14,426 bases of DNA, taken from assembly GCA_902562015.1 (NCBI GenBank), contig CACERX010000033.1, positions 1-14,426 of the forward strand. Reading direction: 5' to 3'. Positions 1 to 8,679 of this stretch are shown here, piece after piece. How positions within the stretch are numbered: position 1 is the stretch's first letter; the number at the start of each line of letters is the position of its first letter. The DNA comes from an uncultured SAR324 cluster bacterium. GTDB taxonomy: Bacteria; SAR324; NAC60-12. The notes under the pieces are model-generated. The model was not told where the DNA came from. It ran no database searches and saw only the letters and a program-made list of their open reading frames with translations. Made by a program: the position numbers and the translations under genes.

Positions 1-195
1 GAATCTAAAAAGTGTAGTGCATGACATGGATTCTTAAGAAGAGGATCGCTCTGGCTTAGACCTTTGAAATATTTTGCGAATATTTTTGAATGATTCCTTC
101 TTTCAGTTAGATTCATTTTTCTTCAAAAAAAGTGCAACGCGTAAGTTTACTTTTTTTGATCAACAGCTCACAGACTATATAAGGCAAGGAGAAGT
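1..195 (+). promoter_or_regulatory. Non-coding leader upstream of leuA with inverted repeat and possible promoter
   Basis: No gene is supported here. Any + strand gene entering from the left must stop by position 8, 24 or 37 depending on frame. An inverted repeat, AAATATT (67-73) and AATATTT (79-85) around a TTGCG centre, is followed by a few T residues; it could be an operator or a very weak terminator. A loose sigma70-like promoter, TTGAAT (86-91) and TAGATT (108-113) with 16 bases between, would give a leader of about 75 bases. A 12-codon ORF at 21-59 (MTWILKKRIALA) has no run of leucine codons, so I see no convincing leu attenuator. The leuA Shine-Dalgarno AAGGAG lies at 186-191. The promoter call is inference by eye. 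Confidence 0.25.
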
Positions 196-1752
196 ATGGA
201 AAAGATAAGGTTCTTAGACACTACTCTTCGTGATGGAGAGCAGTCCCCGGGATGTTCAATGTCACCAAGTGAAAAGCTAACCCTTGCCAAGCAACTTGAG
301 CGTCTTGGTGTGAACACAATTGAAGCTGGATTTGCAGCTTCATCACCGGGTGACTTTGATAGCGTGAGAGATATAGGGCAGCAAATTCAAAACTCAACTG
401 TAGTTTCGTTGTGTCGTGCTTCAAAAAAAGACATTGACTCTGCAATTGAAGCTTTAAGTGATGCTAATAATTGGGGAATTCACACTTTCATTTCAACCAG
501 CGAGCTACACATGAAACACAAGCTGCAGATGGAAGCCAAAGACGTAAAAAGCTTGGCGGTCGCTGCAGTTGAGAGAGCAAAAAAAGCCACAGAGAATGTG
601 GAATTCAGCCCTGAAGACGCAACTCGCAGTAACCCTAAATTTCTAGTAGAAATCCTTTCAGAAGTAGTTCGTTCGGGAGCAACTACTCTAAACATTCCTG
701 ACACTGTTGGTTACACAACTCCGGACGAAATGTTTGAGTTAATCACAAGATTAAGAAATGAGGTTTACAATGCCGATAAAGTAATTTTTTCCGTGCATTG
801 CCACAATGATTTAGGACTTGGAGTTGCAAACTCACTAGCAGCAGTAAGAGCTGGTGCAAGACAAATTGAATGCACAATCAATGGTATAGGAGAACGTGCA
901 GGTAATGCTTCGCTTGAGGAAATAGTAATGGCACTTAAAACACGTCAGGAGTATTTTGGTTTTGAAAGCGATATAGATTCAGAACAGCTTTATCCATCAA
1001 GTAAACTACTTTCACAAATTACTGGTGTTGATGTTCAGCCGAACAAGGCTATTGTGGGTGCAAATGCCTTCGCTCATGAAGCGGGAATTCACCAGCATGG
1101 TGTCCTTAAAAACCCCTTAACATACGAAATTATGACACCACAGTCAGTGGGGATCAAGTCAAGCAATCTAGTAATGGGAAAGCACTCAGGTCGCTTTGCT
1201 CTCGGTCAGAGAATACAGGAACTTGGATTTGATCTAAATGACATCGACCTCAATAATATTTTCAAGGAATTTAAACGTCTTGCTGACCTGAAAAAACAGG
1301 TTTTTGATGAGGATATTGAAGCTCTGGTTACCCACGGAATAGGCAGGAAATCAGATAAATTTGTTTTAAAGGATCTAATCATTATATCTGGCACGACTGC
1401 AATACCAACTGCAACTATTTCAATGAAAATTGATGATAAGGTTATTAAGAAAGCAGGTTTTGGAGATGGACCGGTGGACGCAGCACTTAACACAATAAAG
1501 GGAATAACAGGAATTGATTGTACTCTCACTTCATACGTTGTCAAAGCAATTACAGGCGGAACTGATGCACAAGGTGAGGTTAGCGTCGGTGTAGAAAAAG
1601 ATGGTGTAAGAATAACAGGTCGTGGAGCACATACGGATATAGTTGTTGCCAGTGCTCTTGCGTTCCTAAATGCCCTAAACAGGCTTGAAATTCGGACAAA
1701 GGGCCTTAGCCTTGCCTCCCCTTCAGAAAAAGCTGCCCTGGGCGGAGTTTAA
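196..1752 (+). CDS. leuA: 2-isopropylmalate synthase
   Basis: First committed step of leucine biosynthesis: condenses acetyl-CoA with 2-oxoisovalerate to give 2-isopropylmalate in the cytosol. The 518-residue length fits full-length bacterial LeuA (catalytic TIM barrel plus C-terminal leucine-sensing domain). The N-terminus shows the family signature [14 protein letters not shown] with catalytic Arg12 and metal ligand Asp13. The second signature is HCHNDLGLG with metal ligands His201 and His203, followed by GERAGNAS with Asn237. The linker region carries [10 protein letters not shown]. The last 120 or so residues look like the allosteric domain, ending in the usual [26 protein letters not shown] helix, so leucine feedback is expected. 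The ATG start is firm because AAGGAG (186-191) sits just before it; this is one of only two clear Shine-Dalgarno sites in the window. No other leu or ilv gene follows. It is probably transcribed separately from the sugar cluster 116 bases downstream. Confidence 0.97.
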   Translation: MEKIRFLDTTLRDGEQSPGCSMSPSEKLTLAKQLERLGVNTIEAGFAASSPGDFDSVRDIGQQIQNSTVVSLCRASKKDIDSAIEALSDANNWGIHTFISTSELHMKHKLQMEAKDVKSLAVAAVERAKKATENVEFSPEDATRSNPKFLVEILSEVVRSGATTLNIPDTVGYTTPDEMFELITRLRNEVYNADKVIFSVHCHNDLGLGVANSLAAVRAGARQIECTINGIGERAGNASLEEIVMALKTRQEYFGFESDIDSEQLYPSSKLLSQITGVDVQPNKAIVGANAFAHEAGIHQHGVLKNPLTYEIMTPQSVGIKSSNLVMGKHSGRFALGQRIQELGFDLNDIDLNNIFKEFKRLADLKKQVFDEDIEALVTHGIGRKSDKFVLKDLIIISGTTAIPTATISMKIDDKVIKKAGFGDGPVDAALNTIKGITGIDCTLTSYVVKAITGGTDAQGEVSVGVEKDGVRITGRGAHTDIVVASALAFLNALNRLEIRTKGLSLASPSEKAALGGV

Positions 1753-1767
1753 TTATTTATGGAAGTT

Positions 1768-1788
1768 AGTAGTTTCAGCTGCTTTTTT
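1768..1788 (+). terminator. Weak hairpin plus T-run after leuA
   Basis: AGTAG (1768-1772) can pair with CTGCT (1779-1783) across a TTTCAG loop, with one G-U pair, and a T-run follows to 1788. The stem is only five pairs, so it would be an inefficient intrinsic terminator. Its place between leuA and the glycan block is what makes it plausible. Confidence 0.3.
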
Positions 1789-1868
1789 CTTATATGGTCA
1801 GCAATCTCCTAGAATTTATCATTATCGTCAAAAATAGGAACCGGTGACTTAATAGATTTGCAAAACAA

Positions 1869-3143
1869 ATGTTTTTTTTGCGTAAATGTGCTCGCCGAAT
1901 TATACCCATAAATTTTCGTACCTGGTTGGGAAATAGATTTGATGATTTTTTGATATGGCATTGGAAATTTAGATGGTGGAAGAAAAGACAGTTCAAATCA
2001 CTTGAACCGCCAAAAAAAAATGGTGTACTTTTAATCGGCTATCCACGCGGAGAATTTGGAATTGGATCTTTGTTACGTTTACCCGCTCTTGCCTTAGAGG
2101 AAGCGGGCATTCCATTTAAAGTTTTTGATTTTAACCCCAATTCACAGGCAAGTCAAAAAGATCACAGACTGGACAAGTGGCTCACACATATACCTGAATA
2201 TCAAATCAATATATTTTGCATTGGTGCTGACCAGCTTCCTCTGTTGAAAAAAATTTTAGGAAAGAGCTTTTTTAATGACCGCCATAATATCCTTTATGGC
2301 GCATGGGAACTGAGTCGGATGCCTAAAAAATGGCTCCCCTTCCTAAATGATATGAAAGAAATATGGGCCATGAGCAGTTTTATGGGTAAAATGTTTCGAC
2401 GTTCCACTTCACTCCCAGTATATGATCTGCCACTTCCAATATGCTCTAACCAGAAGGAATCATATAGTCGCAATCAATTTCAAATTCCAGAAAATGACTT
2501 TGTCTTCCTTTTCATGTTTGATTATGATTCTTATGTAGCAAGAAAAAACCCTGAGGCTGTGATTAAAGCATTTAAATATGCATTCCCAAAATCAAACCAA
2601 AATTCTGTGAGCCTAGTAATTAAGTCCATAAATGGAGATCGCCATCCGAAAGAACACAAAACTTTAAAAAAATTAATAGATGGGGATCCAAGAATAATTC
2701 ATATACAAAAAGTTCTGCCCCATTATGAAAATACTGCCCTGATGTATTGTTGTGACTGTTATGTGTCGCTCCACAGATCAGAAGGATTTGGACTTACAAT
2801 AGCAGAAGCCATGCTGCTAGGGAAACCTGTAATTACAACCGGATATTCAGGAAACATGGACTTTACAACAATTGAAACTTCTCTATTGGTAGATTACGAT
2901 CTTATTCCAGTACAGCAAGGAGATTATCCATACTATAAGGATGAAATGTGGGCAGAGCCGGACATTGAACAAGCTGGGAATTATATGAAAAAACTTGTCA
3001 GTGACAAAGATTTTTCCCGTTCATTCGCAAAAAAAGGTCAAGAACTTATAAGAACTTCCTTCAGCATTAAGTCGTTGAGTGAAATTTATAAAAATCGCTT
3101 AGACGTAATTTCTAAGGGAAAGACCCTAGTTCAAAAAAACTAA
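1869..3143 (+). CDS. GT4-family glycosyltransferase (GT-B fold)
   Basis: Predicted retaining glycosyltransferase acting on the cytoplasmic face of the inner membrane on a lipid-linked glycan; donor and acceptor cannot be read from sequence. At 424 residues it is complete. A basic, Trp-rich N-terminus (residues 1-45) may aid membrane contact. A glycine-rich GYPRGEFGIGSLLR segment (57-70) begins the N-terminal Rossmann-like half. The C-terminal half carries FDYDSYVARKNPEAV (218-232), seen in many GT4 enzymes, and the nucleotide-sugar-binding EX7E motif in HRSEGFGLTIAEAM, with Glu305 and Glu313 and the usual following GKPVITT. The ATG has no recognisable Shine-Dalgarno. The next gene starts on the last base of this stop codon (TAATG, 3141-3145), so the two are probably translationally coupled. 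First gene of the glycan block. Family call firm, substrate unknown. Confidence 0.85.
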   Translation: MFFLRKCARRIIPINFRTWLGNRFDDFLIWHWKFRWWKKRQFKSLEPPKKNGVLLIGYPRGEFGIGSLLRLPALALEEAGIPFKVFDFNPNSQASQKDHRLDKWLTHIPEYQINIFCIGADQLPLLKKILGKSFFNDRHNILYGAWELSRMPKKWLPFLNDMKEIWAMSSFMGKMFRRSTSLPVYDLPLPICSNQKESYSRNQFQIPENDFVFLFMFDYDSYVARKNPEAVIKAFKYAFPKSNQNSVSLVIKSINGDRHPKEHKTLKKLIDGDPRIIHIQKVLPHYENTALMYCCDCYVSLHRSEGFGLTIAEAMLLGKPVITTGYSGNMDFTTIETSLLVDYDLIPVQQGDYPYYKDEMWAEPDIEQAGNYMKKLVSDKDFSRSFAKKGQELIRTSFSIKSLSEIYKNRLDVISKGKTLVQKN

Positions 3144-4123
3144 TGAAAAAGAAAAAAGCGCTTATTACAGGAATAACAGGGCAGGACGGAAGTTACCTTG
3201 CAGAGCACCTACTTTCCCTTGGATATGAAGTTCATGGAATTGTTCGTAGGGTAGCATTGGAAGACCCTACTCATCATTTATGGAGAATTTTGTCAATTGC
3301 AGATAGATTAAATTTCCATTCAGGAACTTTAGAGAGTTTTCCAGCACTTTACAAAATATTACGAGATATACAACCGGATGAGTGCTACCATCTGGCTGCA
3401 CAGAGCTTTGTTTCAATCTCATTTGAAGATGAGTTTTCAACAATGCAAACTAATATCAACGGTACACATTATCTTCTTGCAGCAATCAAGGATACGTCTC
3501 CGGAATGCCGTTTTTACTTTGCAGGTTCTTCGGAAATGTTTGGCATGGTCGAAGAAACCCCCCAAAGAGAAACAACTCGTTTTCACCCCAGATCAGTTTA
3601 TGGTATTACCAAAGTTGCTGGTTTTGAACTTACTCGTAATTATCGTGAAGCATATAATTTGTTTACCTGTACAGGAATACTTTTTAATCATGAATCTCCA
3701 AGAAGAGGCTTCGAATTTGTTACTCGAAAGATTTCTTCAACCGCAGCTCGAATTAAACTTGGATTGGAGAAAGAATTAAGGCTTGGTAATATTGACGCAA
3801 AAAGAGACTGGGGTTTTTCAGGTGAATATGTGCAGATGATGCACTCCATGCTACAGCAGGAAAACCCAGATGACTTTGTTATTGGAACAGGTGAAACTCA
3901 CTCGGTAAGAGAATTTTTGCAAATTGTTTTTGAAGATCTTAAACTGAATTATGAAGATTTTCTAGTTATTGATCAACGTTTTTATCGCCCTGCCGAAGTA
4001 GAAATTTTAGTAGCAGACCCTTCCAAAGCAAGGGAAAAATTAGGATGGAATCCTAAAGTAACTTTTACAGAAATTGCTCTAAAAATGGTTAGGTATGATT
4101 ATGACAATTTAAAAAAAGGTTAA
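3143..4123 (+). CDS. gmd: GDP-mannose 4,6-dehydratase (short form)
   Basis: Extended short-chain dehydrogenase that converts GDP-D-mannose to GDP-4-keto-6-deoxy-D-mannose, the branch point to GDP-fucose, GDP-rhamnose and GDP-perosamine. The NADP-binding glycine motif is GITGQDGSY (10-18). The catalytic set is Ser129/Glu131 in SSEMFG (Thr-Ser-Glu in E. coli Gmd) and Tyr153-x3-Lys157 in YGITK. Further family hallmarks are NHESPRRG, RDWGFSGEYV, VIGTGETHSVREF and FYRPAEVE. At 326 residues it is shorter than the roughly 370-residue E. coli enzyme; much of the difference is a missing insertion before FYRPAEVE, as in the known compact Gmd forms. A related GDP-sugar dehydratase or reductase is possible, but the NHESPRRG and RPAEVE motifs favour Gmd. 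It overlaps the upstream stop by one base. No reductase, epimerase-reductase or aminotransferase for the next step is in the window. Confidence 0.9.
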   Translation: MKKKKALITGITGQDGSYLAEHLLSLGYEVHGIVRRVALEDPTHHLWRILSIADRLNFHSGTLESFPALYKILRDIQPDECYHLAAQSFVSISFEDEFSTMQTNINGTHYLLAAIKDTSPECRFYFAGSSEMFGMVEETPQRETTRFHPRSVYGITKVAGFELTRNYREAYNLFTCTGILFNHESPRRGFEFVTRKISSTAARIKLGLEKELRLGNIDAKRDWGFSGEYVQMMHSMLQQENPDDFVIGTGETHSVREFLQIVFEDLKLNYEDFLVIDQRFYRPAEVEILVADPSKAREKLGWNPKVTFTEIALKMVRYDYDNLKKG

Positions 4124-4139
4124 CAATTACGAAGTTTAT

Positions 4140-6146
4140 ATGCTCTCTATAATAACTGTTACGTACAATAATTTTGATGACTTGTTTTGTACTCTTAATT
4201 CTTTGAATAAAGTCAAAGGAATTGAAAAAGTCGTTGTAAACGGAGGGGAATGCCACAAAACAAAGGAGTATTTAATTGATTTTGATGGAATCGCAATTTC
4301 TGAACCTGACAAAGGAATTTCCGATGCATTTAATAAAGGAGTCTCTCATGCTAATGGAGAAAATGTGATGTTCCTAAACAGCGGTGATATTCTTTTGTCC
4401 CCTGACTATCTGCATGAAGCTGAAAACATTATAAAGTTTAATCCAGAAATATCTTTTGTACATTCTGACTTAGTCTTCGAAGACCGTATAAGTGGAGATA
4501 TCAGATTAACAGCACTACAACCTTTTTTCTTTAAAGCGCCGCCTCTGGGAAGGGGGATGCCGTATCATCACCAATCCATGATCGTTCGTAAAAAAGTCTT
4601 TGAGAAAACAGGCTTGTTTAAATTGCAATACAAGATAAGCATGGATTTTGACTGGGTCTGTCGCCTCCACAAAAATGGATTGAGTGGTTTTTACTGGAAC
4701 AAAGAACCTGTAGTAAAAATGGATGGAGGAGGTATTTCTGCGCTTAAAGAAAATCTGGTGATATGGGAATCACTTAAAGCCCTCAAAGAAAACCAGCTTC
4801 TGACCCTAAAAAATCTTTATGGCATTTCAGTGCGAACAATTTTTTACTTTGCTCGGCGCATGATGGAATTACTGGGAATGGCCGAAATTCTTGGAAAACT
4901 CAAAAAAGAAAAACACAAATTGCTTTGGCAAAGATCAAGAGATATGGCCATCAAGCATAATTTTTCAGCAATTTTAACTGAACCAAAGAAAATTATTCCA
5001 ACTAATTTATCTCAAAATTGGAAAAAATTACCCCAAAAAAAAATTGGGTTAAATGGATTATTGATCCACGACTACCCAACCGGGTTAAGCCGTTACAGCT
5101 ATGAGTTGATCCGTAGAATTATGACTCAATTAAGGGGTAGAAGTATTGCATATTCAGCATCGCCTGAATTGAGTTTGGAATTCCCGGAATCAACTACTGG
5201 AGCAGTCCCTCCCTTCCGCTATCCTGCAAATTTCAGATCAAATAGTATTCGACTAAGCTGGGAGCAGGTTGGTCTTCGCTATGCCTGCTTTAAAGACAAA
5301 CTAGATTTACTTTATTCTCCAATTGCAGAAGGACTATTGTTTCCAAAACTTCCTCAAATCATTACCATACATGATCTGTTACCGTTTCATTATCCTAGTT
5401 TGCTACCACGCTGGGTCCCTTATTACGAATATTTTCTTCCTTCTATTATTAAGGGCAGTACTGCTGTTGTTTGCGTCTCTGATTTTACACGTCAGGAAGT
5501 CCTTAATCGTTATTCAAATATACCTGATGAAAAATTAATAGTCATCCATGGTGGTGTAGATCTAGAAAGGTTTCGTCCGAGCACCACAAAAGTGATCGAG
5601 GAAAAATATAAAATTAAGGATTATCTATTGTGCGTTGGTGAAGTTCGTCCTTATAAAAACCTAGAAAGTGTCCTGCGTTCATTGGCTTTATGCCCGGATG
5701 GACCACAATTAGCAATATCTGGAAAAATATTTGGCGAACACAAAATAAAACTAGAAAACCTTACCCGTAAGCTAAAAATTGAAACCAGAGTCGTCTGGCT
5801 TGGTTATGTACCAGATGATTTGCTACCAAATCTTTACACTGAAGCTTTGGCCTTTATTTTCCCCAGTTTATATGAGGGTTTTGGTCTACCAATAATTGAA
5901 GCTATGGCCTGCGGCTGTCCAACACTCAGTTCAAATCGCTGTAGTCTTACTGAAATCGGTGGTGAGGCTGTCCATTATTTTAATCCTACCGATTTAGAAG
6001 AAATGGCTGAATCAATCAGGAAAGTTTGTGAAGATTCAGAATTTAGGCTTAAACTCAAACAGTGTGGTCCTGATTATGCCAAAAAGTTCAATTGGGATTC
6101 ATCCTTTAAATCTCACATGGACTTGTTTGAAACAATTTTGAATTAA
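4140..6146 (+). CDS. Bifunctional GT2-GT4 glycosyltransferase fusion
   Basis: One uninterrupted 668-residue reading frame joins two glycosyltransferases of different folds. Residues 1 to about 215 are a GT-A (GT2) domain: LSIITVTYNN at the start, EPDKGISDAFNKG (55-67), a DXD-like NSGD (80-83), YHHQS (142-146) and SMDFDW (167-172), resembling WcaE-type colanic-acid transferases. Residues about 215-300 are a basic linker. Residues about 300-668 are a GT-B (GT4) domain similar to mannosyl/rhamnosyl transferases: TIHDLLPFHYP (409-419), GEVRPYKNLE (500-509) and the EX7E motif in YEGFGLPIIEAMA (Glu579, Glu587). Both active-site regions look intact, so it probably adds two sugars in succession to a lipid-linked glycan on the cytoplasmic side. 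It starts 16 bases after gmd, with no Shine-Dalgarno at the ATG. Linkages and donors unknown; GDP-activated sugars are suggested by the neighbouring gmd. Confidence 0.87.
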   Translation: MLSIITVTYNNFDDLFCTLNSLNKVKGIEKVVVNGGECHKTKEYLIDFDGIAISEPDKGISDAFNKGVSHANGENVMFLNSGDILLSPDYLHEAENIIKFNPEISFVHSDLVFEDRISGDIRLTALQPFFFKAPPLGRGMPYHHQSMIVRKKVFEKTGLFKLQYKISMDFDWVCRLHKNGLSGFYWNKEPVVKMDGGGISALKENLVIWESLKALKENQLLTLKNLYGISVRTIFYFARRMMELLGMAEILGKLKKEKHKLLWQRSRDMAIKHNFSAILTEPKKIIPTNLSQNWKKLPQKKIGLNGLLIHDYPTGLSRYSYELIRRIMTQLRGRSIAYSASPELSLEFPESTTGAVPPFRYPANFRSNSIRLSWEQVGLRYACFKDKLDLLYSPIAEGLLFPKLPQIITIHDLLPFHYPSLLPRWVPYYEYFLPSIIKGSTAVVCVSDFTRQEVLNRYSNIPDEKLIVIHGGVDLERFRPSTTKVIEEKYKIKDYLLCVGEVRPYKNLESVLRSLALCPDGPQLAISGKIFGEHKIKLENLTRKLKIETRVVWLGYVPDDLLPNLYTEALAFIFPSLYEGFGLPIIEAMACGCPTLSSNRCSLTEIGGEAVHYFNPTDLEEMAESIRKVCEDSEFRLKLKQCGPDYAKKFNWDSSFKSHMDLFETILN

Positions 6147-6179
6147 ATTGTTCTCATAATCCCAAGCTTCCAAAAATTA

Positions 6180-7502
6180 ATGCGTAACTTTCTGTCAAGC
6201 AAAGGATTCCGCAAATATTTTACAAACACTTCATGGCTTCTTGGAGAAAGAATTCTCCGCATGGCAATTTCCCTATTCGTGGGAATTTACGTGGCCCGTT
6301 ACTTGGGACCGGAACGTTACGGTTTGCTAAGTTACGCACTTAGTTTTGTTTGGTTGTTTAGTTCTCTAGCCTCTTTTGGATTAGATGACATCCTTGTACG
6401 TGAATTGGTTAAGATACCTGATCAACGTCAAAATTTAATTGGAACAGTATTTTGGTTAAAACTTTTTGGCACATTAGTAATGGGAACGGCTATAGCAACA
6501 GTAATGCAGTTTAAGACAGAAGATCAACAGACTTACTGGTTAATTGCTATAATTACATTTGGTTTTCTTTTCCAGGCTACAAACGTTGTTGAATTATATT
6601 TTCAAGCACAAGTCCAATCTAAATTCACTGTTCGGGCACAAGTTGTACAGCTGTTTATAACTTCAATTTTCAAAATATTTTTAGTTTTTAGTGAAGCCGA
6701 ATTGGTTTGGTTCGCATTGGCATTAATGCTTGATCAGGCTTTAGTTGCATTACTATTTTTAATCTTGTACAGATGGAAAGTAGAAAGATTTCCGTTTTTT
6801 TACCTAAATTGGGGAAAGACAAAGTTGTTAATCAGAGACGCGTGGCCACTGATTTTTAGTGGTGTAATGATTTCGGTTTATATGAAAATCGACCAGGTAA
6901 TGCTTAAGGAAATGCTTAATGCAAAAGCAGTTGGAGTATACGCAGCAGCAGTTAAACTTTGTGAAGCATGGTATTTTGTACCAACAGTTTTTACAGCCTC
7001 ACTTTTTCCAGCAATAATTTCAGCTAAACAAAAAAATGAAGAGCTTTATAAAAATAGACTACAAAAACTATATGATTTAATGGTTTGGAGTTCATTGGGC
7101 GTAGCAGTGCCAACCGCATTTTTAGCTGACTGGGTTATAATTATTCTTTACGGAGTTGAATTTAATGGGGCAGCAAATGTACTGCGAATATATATTTGGG
7201 CAGGAGTTTTCACTTTTTTGGGTGTAGCCAGTTTTAAATGGCTTATCGCTGAAAATCTCCAGTATATTTCTTTTTATTTGTACGCTATCGGCTCTATAGT
7301 GAATATCGTATGCAATTGGTTTCTTATTCCTATTTATGGTATGAGTGGTGCGGCTTTTGCGAGTTTTATCTCATACGGGATCGCTTCGTATGGTGGTTTC
7401 ATTCTTTTTAGAAAATCTAGGTCAAATTTCTTAATGACAACGCAATCATTTAATCTTTTTGCCGTCTATAAAAGATTAATTGATAATGAGAAGATGTCTT
7501 AA
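6180..7502 (+). CDS. wzx: Wzx-type polysaccharide flippase
   Basis: Integral inner-membrane protein of the MOP superfamily, predicted to flip undecaprenyl-diphosphate-linked oligosaccharide to the periplasm. The 440-residue sequence is hydrophobic throughout, with many successive membrane segments separated by short charged loops. The N-terminal signature is typical of the family: an amphipathic start, GERILRMAISLFVGIYVA, then ARYLGPERYGLLSYA and SFGLDDILVREL (about residues 22-80). Later ISVYMKIDQVML and KAVGVYAAAVKL match the second half-repeat. Located 33 bases after the fused transferase; its stop shares a base with an ATG (TAATG, 7500-7504) that opens only a 13-codon ORF. The product class is secure; the symbol is by function, as Wzx proteins diverge too far to specify the substrate. 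No polymerase (Wzy) accompanies it. Confidence 0.88.
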   Translation: MRNFLSSKGFRKYFTNTSWLLGERILRMAISLFVGIYVARYLGPERYGLLSYALSFVWLFSSLASFGLDDILVRELVKIPDQRQNLIGTVFWLKLFGTLVMGTAIATVMQFKTEDQQTYWLIAIITFGFLFQATNVVELYFQAQVQSKFTVRAQVVQLFITSIFKIFLVFSEAELVWFALALMLDQALVALLFLILYRWKVERFPFFYLNWGKTKLLIRDAWPLIFSGVMISVYMKIDQVMLKEMLNAKAVGVYAAAVKLCEAWYFVPTVFTASLFPAIISAKQKNEELYKNRLQKLYDLMVWSSLGVAVPTAFLADWVIIILYGVEFNGAANVLRIYIWAGVFTFLGVASFKWLIAENLQYISFYLYAIGSIVNIVCNWFLIPIYGMSGAAFASFISYGIASYGGFILFRKSRSNFLMTTQSFNLFAVYKRLIDNEKMS

Positions 7503-7547
7503 TGTCAGAAGATAGTTCTTTATGGTTAACCCAAAAGCATTAGTCCT

Positions 7548-8654
7548 TTGCAAAAAAAAGTGACTAAAATAAATAAAATACATCTAGTTTATCCTTTTGG
7601 AAATAAAATCAGTACTCCTGAAGCAATTGGTAGACATCTAAAAAATTGTTTAGGAAAAAAATATGAAATAAAAATTTACAATTATGATCAATACAAAATT
7701 ATTTCCCCTGGAAGTTCAGATGTATTAATCGGACACTGGCATCCAAATCCCTTTACCGTTTTCCGCTTAAGTGCACAAAAAACAGGGTGGAAAAGAGTAA
7801 TAGCTCTCGCTCCATTTTGCCCTGACAAAACAGCATGGCAAAATGCATTTGCTACAAAAATTATCGAAAAATGTGACAGTTATTTAGCTATTACAGGGAA
7901 TTCCTGGATGGCATGTTTAAAGAATTCTCCGTTTTGGCATTGGGAACCAAAAATTGTTCATTTAGATTTAGCAGTAAACAGGGATGATTTCCCTTTAATT
8001 AAGAAAAATTTTAATCAAGAAAAAAAACGTCGTTTTCTATACATTGGTCATACCGGCTGGTACAAAAATATCACATATTTAGAAAAACTTGCCCAAAAAC
8101 TTCCTGAGACAGAATTCGCATGGATGGGAGGGAATCAAACCCTTAAAAATATAACAACGCTAGGTAAATATGATTTTTCTAGTCAGGAAGCAAAAAATTT
8201 GATCCAAGAATACGACTTTATGATTACATTGGGATCTGCAGATGCAAACCCAACAACTATTCTAGAAGCAATGGCTTGGGGCTTGATTCCAGTATGTTCT
8301 GTTCAAAGTGGATATGCAGGATTTCCCACCATACGAAATATTTCTATAGACTGTATAAATGATGCTCTCGAAACAATTAAACAACTGCAATCAGTACCTG
8401 ACAAACAATTGAAGAAATGGCAGAAGGGAAATTTGACTGAACTTGAAACACATTTCAACTGGGATCGATTTTGCGATCAGGTTTTGTATGAAATTGAAAA
8501 TGAGAAAAGTACGAATTTGAATGAAACTAATCTAAAACAGAGATTAGAATTATTCTTTGCAGAATTTAGATCTCCAATGTTTTGGGGAAGACCGGATAAT
8601 TTTTACAAATTTCTTAAAGCTAATTTCAAATATACCTTTCACAACAAATTATAA
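7548..8654 (+). CDS. Divergent GT4-like glycosyltransferase, non-ATG start
   Basis: Predicted GT-B glycosyltransferase, about 368 residues. The N-terminal half (IHLVYPFGNKIST, residues 11-23, then SSDVLIGHWHPNPF, 56-69) is only distantly recognisable. The C-terminal half has the GT4 features FLYIGHTGWYKNITYL (163-178), AWMGG and ADANPTTILEAMAWGLIPV. In that last motif the first Glu of EX7E is Asp232 while Glu240 is kept, a conservative change at the donor-binding site. The tail after residue 330 is aromatic and basic (FWGRPDNFYKFLKANF) and could touch the membrane. No in-frame ATG exists between the upstream stop at 7527 and the conserved region; candidates are TTG 7548 (used here) and GTG 7560. 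There is no Shine-Dalgarno, hinting at low or coupled translation. Acceptor and donor unknown. Confidence 0.72.
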   Translation: MQKKVTKINKIHLVYPFGNKISTPEAIGRHLKNCLGKKYEIKIYNYDQYKIISPGSSDVLIGHWHPNPFTVFRLSAQKTGWKRVIALAPFCPDKTAWQNAFATKIIEKCDSYLAITGNSWMACLKNSPFWHWEPKIVHLDLAVNRDDFPLIKKNFNQEKKRRFLYIGHTGWYKNITYLEKLAQKLPETEFAWMGGNQTLKNITTLGKYDFSSQEAKNLIQEYDFMITLGSADANPTTILEAMAWGLIPVCSVQSGYAGFPTIRNISIDCINDALETIKQLQSVPDKQLKKWQKGNLTELETHFNWDRFCDQVLYEIENEKSTNLNETNLKQRLELFFAEFRSPMFWGRPDNFYKFLKANFKYTFHNKL

Positions 8655-8679
8655 ACACTAAACAAATTAGATAATATAA

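Noticed and set aside
21..59. 12-codon ORF as a leucine leader peptide
   Set aside because: It has only two leucine codons, not adjacent, no downstream attenuator-like alternative hairpins with a T-run, and no ribosome-binding site.
156..181. TTGATC/TATATA pair as leuA promoter
   Set aside because: The spacer is only 14 bases, and transcription would start within or after the ribosome-binding site.
3378..3779. A 133-codon + strand ORF inside gmd
   Set aside because: It is an out-of-frame shadow of the gmd reading frame, whose catalytic motifs fix the true frame.
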